A DNA stretch of 11,560 bases from an uncultured Eggerthellaceae bacterium (lineage in GTDB: Bacteria; Actinomycetota; Coriobacteriia; Coriobacteriales; Eggerthellaceae). The notes below the pieces were generated by a model. That model worked only from the letters and a program-made list of their open reading frames with translations, was not told the origin of the DNA and made no database searches. The stretch covers positions 1-11,560 of the forward strand of contig CAKTWD010000045.1 in NCBI GenBank assembly GCA_934630485.1. Direction: 5' to 3'. Positions 1-4,320 of the stretch are shown in pieces (position 1 is the first letter of the stretch; each line of letters starts with the position of its first letter). Position numbers and translations under genes: made by a program.

Positions 1-121
1 GATGCGTGGCGTCGGACATGAGGTTGTTCGCGATGCAGGCGGCGTGGTCGAGCACTGCTTTGTGGAACTTGGTCCCGTGGAAGTCCTCAAAGCCGTTCTC
101 TTCGAAGTATTTGGCGTTCAT
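1..121 (-). CDS. Phage hypothetical protein, N-terminal 40 residues only
   Basis: An ATG at 121-119 overlaps the TGA stop of the RusA gene as ATGA and opens a frame that runs off the left edge without a stop. The product starts MNAKYFEENGFEDFHGTKFH and continues for 40 visible codons. The stop/start overlap is the same coupling used by other genes in this operon, which is the main reason to call it real. I do not recognise the family. It is cut by the window, so no domain can be assigned. Confidence 0.65.
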   Translation of the reverse strand, partial: MNAKYFEENGFEDFHGTKFHKAVLDHAACIANNLMSDATH

Positions 122-579
122 TTCTTCTCCTTCACGTACTCCTCGACGAAGTACTCGATGTAGATGTCTATGCGCGGCTGTGTGCCGTATGGGCTTCTTG
201 GCCGCTTGGTGACGGCTCCCGTATCGACCTGCGAATCGTCCTTGAAGGCGATCCCGTTGAGCGCGTCGCAGGCGAGCTTGCCCAGGTTGTCCCAGTCGGG
301 CTTGCCGAGGTCGGCGCGGCCCTCCCAGTACTTGGGGTTGCTCTTCGCGAGCGGCCTGGTGGTCGAGATCCGCATCACAACCGGGCCGTCGTGGTCGGCG
401 AATGTCTCGCCGTATGCCGCGCGGAACGCGTCCTTGATGGCCTTCTCGGCCTTGAGCGTCTTGGTCGGCGTGTAGGTGCGGTGGTTGCGGTAGTCAGTCA
501 TAGGGCGCTGTTTTCCGACAAGCTGGGCGGGGTGCATGGTGATGTGCGCCGTGGCCGCAAGGGTGCGCTGCCAGCTCAT
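118..579 (-). CDS. rusA: RusA-family Holliday junction resolvase
   Basis: This 153-residue protein should be a RusA endonuclease, a Mg-dependent dimer that cuts Holliday junctions symmetrically during phage recombination or replication. It has the N-terminal KQRPM motif (23-27), a TYTP segment (35-38), and the catalytic block KPDWDN..K with Asp95, Asp97 and Lys101, followed by KDDSQV with Asp114/Asp115. These correspond to the acidic residues and lysine known to be essential in E. coli RusA. The frame is open further upstream to 810, but the ATG at 579 is preferred because it overlaps the previous gene's TGA as ATGA and gives the usual family length. It sits in the leftward early operon. Confidence 0.9.
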   Translation of the reverse strand: MSWQRTLAATAHITMHPAQLVGKQRPMTDYRNHRTYTPTKTLKAEKAIKDAFRAAYGETFADHDGPVVMRISTTRPLAKSNPKYWEGRADLGKPDWDNLGKLACDALNGIAFKDDSQVDTGAVTKRPRSPYGTQPRIDIYIEYFVEEYVKEKK

Positions 580-911
580 TCGGAAAACCCATCGCTCTGG
601 CTGCGGTGCTTGTTGAAGGCTCCGCGCAGCTCCGGGTATCGCGCCTCCATGATTCGGGCAAGGGCGGGGGCTATGCCGTTCTTGCAGCCGACGTGCAGCT
701 CGTTGCGCACCATGTTCACCAGGTAGTTGATCGACACGTAGCCCTTCTCCTTGAGGCGGCGGGCGTTGGAGAGCATGAACCGCCACGCATCGGGGTTGGC
801 CTCGATCCACTTCTTGGCCTCGGCAACGTCCTGCTCGCCCGCCATGCCCAGGCCGAAGATCTCAAGCTGGTTGCTCTGCGGCTTGGGGCGGTATCTCTCG
901 TCGTTACGCAT
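576..911 (-). CDS. Phage early hypothetical protein, 111 residues
   Basis: The 111-residue soluble protein has no signal peptide or membrane segment. It has a basic, hydrophilic start, then a mostly helical stretch (residues about 27-100) rich in Ala, Arg and Lys, which could be a small helical DNA-binding or replication accessory domain. I do not recognise the family. The start at 911 overlaps the TAA of the upstream membrane-protein gene by 8 bases, and the stop overlaps the rusA start as ATGA. It is therefore almost certainly translated within the early operon, next to the resolvase. Confidence 0.75.
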   Translation of the reverse strand: MRNDERYRPKPQSNQLEIFGLGMAGEQDVAEAKKWIEANPDAWRFMLSNARRLKEKGYVSINYLVNMVRNELHVGCKNGIAPALARIMEARYPELRGAFNKHRSQSDGFSE

Positions 912-1188
912 TGAGCACCGCCATGGTTCCCACGGCGCGCTGGGCGTCGGCCACGGCCTGGTCCATAGTGGGGATGACCCAGAGCCAGAGCACGGCGAGG
1001 AAGATCATGAGGGCCGCGAGGAAGCCGACCATGACACCCGCCCTGAACTGGGAGCGCTCAAGCTGCTCCTGCGCCGTCGGGCGCTTGCCCTCGAATGGTA
1101 TGATGGTCGCAGCCTCTTTCGAGGCGGCTACATAGCGGGTGCCCGATGTGTGGAAGCTGGGGGCGCTCGCTTTCTTTTTTGTCTGCAT
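904..1188 (-). CDS. Small single-pass membrane protein of the phage early operon
   Basis: The 94-residue product begins at the ATG at 1188, preceded by a good Shine-Dalgarno (AAAGGAGA, 9 bases or less upstream). An in-frame extension to 1479 exists but overlaps another gene and lacks such a site. Residues 1-48 are polar, with Lys at 4-6. Residues about 49-74 form one strong hydrophobic helix rich in Leu, Ala, Met and Trp, and the last 20 residues are a short tail. It is probably a bitopic membrane protein with the basic N-terminus inside. Position among early genes might suggest a host-interaction, exclusion or holin-like role, but nothing in the sequence settles this and the family is unrecognised. 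Confidence 0.75.
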   Translation of the reverse strand: MQTKKKASAPSFHTSGTRYVAASKEAATIIPFEGKRPTAQEQLERSQFRAGVMVGFLAALMIFLAVLWLWVIPTMDQAVADAQRAVGTMAVLNA

Positions 1189-1235
1189 TTCCGTTCTCCT
1201 TTCGGTGTTTTCGCAGGTCATTGCTAGGGCGCTTT

Positions 1236-1598
1236 TTAGGGCCTCTTTTTTGCCGCTTTTTTCGCCCTGCTCTTCTGGCTGTAGTAGCGCTGGCGCTGCC
1301 TGCCATTCCTCTTCTCCCTGATCGCCTCCTCCTTCATCGCGTTGGCCTGCTCGGCGAGGTCTGCCATGTGAAGCTCCTTCGTGCACTCGATGCACCAGCC
1401 GTTGACCCTGTTGAGCGGTCGGAACGTCCATTGGCCGCAGCGGGGGCACTGCCTGCGCTTGCGGAGTGAGAGTCCGCACTTCCGCGCCATATGCTTCACT
1501 GAGTCGATGGAGCGCCCGAGGTCCTTGGCTACCTGCTTGGCGCCGTCTCCGGCGTGCTCTTCGAGGTATCTGAGTTCACGTGTAGACCACTGCTTCAC
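1236..1598 (-). CDS. HTH (SANT/Myb-like) and zinc-ribbon protein
   Basis: This 120-residue protein has two recognisable parts. Residues 4-44 (WSTRELRYLEE ... DLGRSIDSVKHMARKCGL) look like the SANT/Myb-type helix-turn-helix seen in many phage proteins, with the usual pattern of Trp, a long helix and a LGRS..SV recognition helix. Residues 51-72 hold two CxxC pairs (Cys51, Cys54, Cys69, Cys72), consistent with a zinc knuckle. The tail (from about 90) is very basic. It probably binds DNA. The start is a GTG at 1598 overlapping the microprotein TGA as GTGA; this is preferred over the upstream ATG at 1661, which would run through most of the microprotein gene. Its target is unknown. Confidence 0.8.
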   Translation of the reverse strand: MKQWSTRELRYLEEHAGDGAKQVAKDLGRSIDSVKHMARKCGLSLRKRRQCPRCGQWTFRPLNRVNGWCIECTKELHMADLAEQANAMKEEAIREKRNGRQRQRYYSQKSRAKKAAKKRP

Positions 1599-1726
1599 GC
1601 CTTCGCTTCTCCCTTCTGCTGGCGTTCCCACTCGCGATATGCTTGGCGGATCGTCGAGCACATGCCGTCAAAGGCAACTTCGCGGGCCGTCTTCTGACGC
1701 TGCTCCTGTTGCTTCTCGTCGCTCAT
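1595..1726 (-). CDS. 43-residue microprotein of the early operon
   Basis: An ATG at 1726-1724 overlaps the TAA of the Cro-like gene by one base (TAATG), and its TGA at 1597-1595 overlaps the next gene's GTG start (GTGA). The frame encodes 43 residues, starting MSDEKQQEQRQKTAREVAFD, hydrophilic with a central helical stretch and one cysteine. Overlap at both ends is strong support for translation despite the small size. There is no homology I can name. It might be a small regulator or partner of the HTH/zinc protein that follows, but that is only a guess from position. Confidence 0.7.
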   Translation of the reverse strand: MSDEKQQEQRQKTAREVAFDGMCSTIRQAYREWERQQKGEAKA

Positions 1727-1929
1727 TAGGCCACTGCCAGCTCATGCAGCTCGTCCAACGAAACGCCGAGGATGCGAGATAGCGCGTAGGCTTCAGACAG
1801 GCTGAACTCGTACGAGCCTCGAACTTTGTTAAAGAACGAAGATCGGCTCATACCGAGACTGTCTGCCAGCGCGTCACGTGTAACACCATTCGTTTCGGCG
1901 TACTCGTTGACCTTCTCCGACAGGTTCAT
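1726..1929 (-). CDS. Small Xre/Cro-type HTH regulator (Cro-like)
   Basis: The 67-residue protein is essentially one helix-turn-helix domain: residues about 15-42 (VTRDALADSLGMSRSSFFNKVRG) show the Xre-type helices, followed by SLSEAYALSRILGVSLDEL. It starts at the ATG at 1929 behind AAAGGAG. It is the first gene of the leftward early operon and faces the repressor gene across a 107-base region with three operators. By position it is the Cro counterpart. There is no C-terminal dimerisation or protease domain. The assignment of Cro versus CI is inference from which operon each belongs to. Confidence 0.85.
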   Translation of the reverse strand: MNLSEKVNEYAETNGVTRDALADSLGMSRSSFFNKVRGSYEFSLSEAYALSRILGVSLDELHELAVA

Positions 1930-1945
1930 GCTTCTCCTTTCTCCC

Positions 1946-1961
1946 GTACAAAACTTTGTAC
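1946..1961. promoter_or_regulatory. Operator O1 (perfect 16-bp palindrome)
   Basis: GTACAAAACTTTGTAC consists of two perfect 7-base half-sites, GTACAAA and TTTGTAC, around a 2-base centre. It covers the predicted start point of the leftward transcript, so a bound HTH dimer would block the early operon. Confidence 0.75.
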
Positions 1962-1967
1962 TCCTAC

Positions 1968-1996
1968 AGTATTGTACAAAGTTTTACACCGTGCAA
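1968..1996 (-). promoter_or_regulatory. Predicted leftward early promoter
   Basis: On the minus strand, TTGCAC (1996-1991) and AATACT (1973-1968) are separated by 17 bases, a fair sigma-70 type match. The start would fall near 1961, leaving a leader of about 31 bases before the Cro-like ATG. The call rests on consensus and spacing only. Confidence 0.5.
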
Positions 1997-2000
1997 TACT
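1972..2000 (+). promoter_or_regulatory. Predicted rightward repressor/integrase promoter
   Basis: TTGTAC (1972-1977) and AATACT (1995-2000) are 17 bases apart. The start would be near 2007, about 30 bases before the repressor ATG, which has AAGGGGAGG at 2026-2034 as ribosome binding site. Its -35 overlaps the -10 of the leftward promoter and vice versa. Confidence 0.5.
1974..1989. promoter_or_regulatory. Operator O2
   Basis: GTACAAAGTTTTACAC, read on the minus strand, matches O1 at 14 of 16 positions. Its centre is 28 bp from that of O1 and 17 bp from that of O3. It fills the -35/-10 spacer of both predicted divergent promoters, so occupancy should affect both. Confidence 0.65.
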
Positions 2001-2006
2001 TTGTAC
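1991..2006. promoter_or_regulatory. Operator O3
   Basis: GTGCAATACTTTGTAC matches O1 at 14 of 16 positions and has an intact right half-site. It overlaps the predicted -10 and start region of the rightward promoter, as expected for autoregulation of the repressor operon. Confidence 0.65.
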
Positions 2007-2036
2007 GTGTAAATATTTGGACTGTAAGGGGAGGCC

Positions 2037-2249
2037 ATGGAGTACCGGTTTGTTCTCGCACATTACTTAGAGGAACAGGGAATGACTCCAGCTGAGCTTG
2101 CTCGCGCTATTGGTTCCCCTAGATCGACCGTTTCTGCCCTTTTGAGCGGAAGGGCAAAAGAGCCAACACTTGGTAAAGCTAAGGCGATAGCGGACGCTCT
2201 TGGCGTGTCCCTTGAAGAGATGGCTCGGATGACATACGAGGAGGAATAG
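2037..2249 (+). CDS. Small Xre-type HTH repressor (CI-like)
   Basis: This 70-residue protein is a single Xre/CI-type helix-turn-helix domain. Residues 15-60 read MTPAELARAIGSPRSTVSAL and then LGKAKAIADALGVSLEEM, the classic five-helix pattern with recognition helix at about 27-37. It starts at the ATG at 2037 behind AAGGGGAGG. Being first in the operon that ends in the recombinase, it is most likely the lysogeny repressor acting on O1-O3. It lacks the C-terminal peptidase-like domain that makes lambda-type repressors cleavable on RecA activation. Its inducer is therefore unclear. Confidence 0.87.
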   Translation: MEYRFVLAHYLEEQGMTPAELARAIGSPRSTVSALLSGRAKEPTLGKAKAIADALGVSLEEMARMTYEEE

Positions 2250-2251
2250 GC

Positions 2252-2755
2252 ATGGGACTTCTTGGTGATATGGCTAAAGCCGCTGTGAAGGTCGCTATAA
2301 ATCAAGTTTCAAACACTGCGCACGAGAAGGTTTCCGAGATGTTCCCAACAAAGGAGATCGTTCTATCCGGCTCACACGAGCGCGATGTCTACACCTACTA
2401 CGGCGGGCCATTGAAGGGAATAAGGGTCGGGCAGACATTCGATGCTGAGGTCGCTAGGAAGCCTGTCACCCTTGTAAGCGAGTTGACGGGAACAGAATGG
2501 AATACTGCCGAACACGGAAACAACGCGCTTATGTATAGGGGCAAGCCATTTGGCTCTTTTAGCCCAATGAGCAAAAGCATTCGAAAAATGATCCGTATGG
2601 GATACCGGGTCAAGATTAGGTGCAAAAACGTTGGATGGTACGCGCAGGGGATACCTGAGATTGTTGCCATGATTCCAGATCCAGAAGCTGTGTTCTCTTG
2701 GCTTGACGAGTGCGAGAGAAGTGGTGAGGAGGTTCCGTTCAATGCCAACAGCTAG
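2252..2755 (+). CDS. Unrecognised 167-residue protein between repressor and recombinase
   Basis: The ATG at 2252 lies two bases after the repressor TAG, with AGGAGGA just upstream. I do not recognise the family. Residues 1-30 form a probable amphipathic helix (LLGDMAKAAVKVAINQVSNT), the middle is beta-rich, and residues about 90-125 (ALMYRGKPFGSF ... YRVKIRCKNVGWYAQGIPEI) have a faint resemblance to a HIRAN-like small beta fold, which I would not rely on. There is no HExxH metalloprotease motif and no membrane span. Position suggests a role in lysogeny control or as partner of the recombinase. This gene and the repressor look less GC-rich than their neighbours. Confidence 0.7.
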   Translation: MGLLGDMAKAAVKVAINQVSNTAHEKVSEMFPTKEIVLSGSHERDVYTYYGGPLKGIRVGQTFDAEVARKPVTLVSELTGTEWNTAEHGNNALMYRGKPFGSFSPMSKSIRKMIRMGYRVKIRCKNVGWYAQGIPEIVAMIPDPEAVFSWLDECERSGEEVPFNANS

Positions 2756-4211
2756 AACTGCGGTGATATACGCCCGCTTTTCGTGCAACAAGCAGCGCGA
2801 GGCCTCCATCGACGACCAGCTGCGCATCTGCCGCCAGTGGTGCCAGCGCGAGAAGTACGCCATCGTGGCGGAATACTGCGACTATGCCATAAGCGGGCGC
2901 ACCGACGACCGCCCCGAGTTCCAGCGCATGGTAGCCAACGCGGGTGAGAGCGACATAGTGCTTGTGTACATGATGGATCGCTTCAGCCGTGGGGAGTACG
3001 ACGCGCCCATATATAAGCGCGAGCTTGCCCAGCACGGCGTGAAGCTCGTCTCGGCGCTTGAACAGATACCAGATTCGCCCGAGGGCATCATTTACGAGAA
3101 GCTGCTTGAGGGCCTTGCGGCGTGCGAGTCGAAGAAGACCGCGATCCGCACGAGGCGCGGCATGGAGGGCAATGCGCTCAAATGCAAGACCAACGGCGTG
3201 CGCGTGTTCGGCTACGCCAGCAACGAGGCCGACGAGTACGTGATCAACGAGGACGAGGCCGCTTTCGTGCGCGAGGCGTTCAAGCGGCGCATAGCAAAGG
3301 AGACCACCAACTCGATAGCTCGCGACTTCGCGGCACGCGGGGTCAAGACCTCGCAGGGAAACCCGTGCGGCTACTCGATGGTCGAGCGGATGGTGAAGAA
3401 CCGGAAGTACACGGGGCGCTACGAGTGGGGCGGCGTTGTCAAAGAGGGCGGCATGCCCGCGATCATCGACGAGGTGACGTTCATGGAGGCACAGGGCATA
3501 CGCGCGGCCAAGGAGCGCTGCGCGGAGAGCTGGGGCGACTTCGCCCTTTCCGGCAAGGCGATCTGCGCGGGCTGCGGGCGCAACCTGCAAGGCGTGAGCG
3601 GGCGCGGGCGCAAGAACGTGAAATACGAGTACTACCGCTGCCATGACGGCTGCGTGAGGCCCGTGAGGCGCGAGGAGCTTGAGGGCGAGATCGTCAAGGC
3701 GCTGCGGGCGCTCCTGCAAGACCGCGAGGAGGCCTTGCGGATAGCCCGCATGGTAGCGGAAAGCTCGGACGGCGCGGAGGTGGCGGCGAGGCGCAAGCAG
3801 GCCACCCAATCGCTCTCGGCCGCCGAGCGCGGCCTGAAGAACATCCTGAACGCCATCGAGCAGGGCATAATCGCCCCAGGCGCGAAGGAACGCATAGCGG
3901 AGCTTGAGCACCAGCGCGACCGCGCCAAGCTCGACCTTGAGGCGATCAGGGACGATCAGATAGACCCCGAGCGGCTGGCCGACTTCCTGCAATGCGGCTC
4001 GGCCTTGGACGACGCGACGCTGCTGAAGGCGTTCGTCTACCAGGTGAGCGTGAGCGACGAAGAGTGCATAGTGACGCTGAACTACGACGTGGAAAGCAAC
4101 GAACCCGCCAGACTTGACGTCCAACGGGTTCGTACAAAATGCAAATGGTGCCCTAGGCAGGGTTCGAACCTGTGGCCTTCTGCTCCGGAGGCAGACGCTC
4201 TATCCAACTGA
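2742..4211 (+). CDS. Large serine recombinase (integrase), C-terminus read from tRNA-Arg antisense
   Basis: This 489-residue protein should catalyse site-specific integration of the element through a serine-DNA link. Residues 6-140 form the resolvase domain with YARFS and nucleophile Ser14, and the conserved DRFSR (79-83). Residues about 155-255 are the recombinase domain, Cys275/Cys278 and Cys300/Cys304 make the zinc ribbon, and about 350-405 is a coiled coil with charged heptads. The ATG at 2742 has AGGAGG nine bases upstream and overlaps the previous gene by 14 bases; a TTG at 2703 would only add a non-conserved tail. Residues 469-489 (WCPRQGSNLWPS to the stop) are antisense of the tRNA. 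Without the tRNA the protein would be about 468 residues plus whatever the free attP supplies. No terminator follows. Confidence 0.92.
   Translation: MPTARTAVIYARFSCNKQREASIDDQLRICRQWCQREKYAIVAEYCDYAISGRTDDRPEFQRMVANAGESDIVLVYMMDRFSRGEYDAPIYKRELAQHGVKLVSALEQIPDSPEGIIYEKLLEGLAACESKKTAIRTRRGMEGNALKCKTNGVRVFGYASNEADEYVINEDEAAFVREAFKRRIAKETTNSIARDFAARGVKTSQGNPCGYSMVERMVKNRKYTGRYEWGGVVKEGGMPAIIDEVTFMEAQGIRAAKERCAESWGDFALSGKAICAGCGRNLQGVSGRGRKNVKYEYYRCHDGCVRPVRREELEGEIVKALRALLQDREEALRIARMVAESSDGAEVAARRKQATQSLSAAERGLKNILNAIEQGIIAPGAKERIAELEHQRDRAKLDLEAIRDDQIDPERLADFLQCGSALDDATLLKAFVYQVSVSDEECIVTLNYDVESNEPARLDVQRVRTKCKWCPRQGSNLWPSAPEADALSN
4099..4133. repeat. Inverted repeat in the 3' end of the recombinase gene
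   Basis: ACGAACCCG (4099-4107) and CGGGTTCGT (4125-4133) are perfect 9-base complements around a 17-base loop. Neither strand has a clear T-run after it, so it is a poor intrinsic terminator. The arm also shares GGGTTCG with the T-arm of the tRNA (4160-4166). It may be part of the recombinase binding site on the element side, or chance within coding sequence. Confidence 0.4.
4146..4170. other. Probable attachment junction (attR side) in the tRNA 3' end
   Basis: The element ends in the 3' part of tRNA-Arg, and this segment holds the CCA, the 3' acceptor strand and the palindrome GGTTCGAACC (4161-4170) of the T-arm. The crossover point cannot be read from one junction. The T-stem mismatch hints that it lies between tRNA positions 49 and 65, within about 4157-4173. 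The other copy (attL) is outside the window. Confidence 0.5.
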
Positions 4212-4222
4212 GCTACTAGGGC
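4146..4222 (-). tRNA. tRNA-Arg (anticodon CCG)
   Basis: On the minus strand a 77-base cloverleaf can be folded: acceptor GCCCTAG/CTAGGGC, D-arm GCTC/GAGC, anticodon stem TCTGC/GCAGA with loop CTCCGGA (anticodon CCG, reading CGG), T-loop TTCGAAC, discriminator A and an encoded CCA at 4148-4146. The outermost T-stem pair (49:65) is an A-C mismatch; all other stems pair. It is the integration target of the element, whose sequence begins in or at its 3' end. The promoter side is on the chromosome and intact, so it should still be made. The convergent recombinase transcript runs antisense across it. Confidence 0.95.
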
Positions 4223-4235
4223 GCATCGATCGCTG

Positions 4236-4241
4236 ATTATA
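4236..4241 (-). promoter_or_regulatory. -10 box of the tRNA-Arg promoter
   Basis: The minus strand has a perfect TATAAT at 4241-4236, 13 bases ahead of the tRNA 5' end at 4222, leaving a leader of a few bases. The -35 is weak (CGTTTC at the 17-base spacing). Confidence 0.6.
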
Positions 4242-4320
4242 CGTTATCATGGCGCGTTGAAACGCTTTGAGATAAAAGCTGCAAATGTGCTGCAAAGAGA
4301 AGAACGCAAAGGAGCATACG

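Larger units (their letters stand above)
1..4148. mobile_element. Right-hand part of an integrated phage-like element ending at tRNA-Arg
   Basis: This stretch carries a compact leftward early operon with a RusA resolvase, a divergent pair of small HTH regulators around a repeated operator, and a large serine recombinase at the edge next to a tRNA 3' end. That layout is typical of a temperate phage or a phage-derived integrative element. No capsid, tail or portal gene is in the window, so prophage and other integrative elements cannot be told apart. The left end is not here: I found no second copy of the tRNA 3' end in bases 1-4100. The exact right boundary lies somewhere in the tRNA, so 4148 is approximate. 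Confidence 0.85.

Noticed and set aside
2739..4124. A long open frame (461 codons) antisense to the recombinase
   Set aside because: Repetitive Ala/Leu/Val/His composition without motifs, and no ribosome binding site; it is the usual antisense mirror of a GC-rich gene.
4132..4139. GTACAAAA close to the tRNA border, matching half of operator O1
   Set aside because: Only one half-site is present and the other side does not match; an 8-base hit can occur by chance.
1..4145. Search for the left attachment repeat of the element
   Set aside because: No second copy of the tRNA 3' sequence was seen by eye, so the left end must lie beyond the window.
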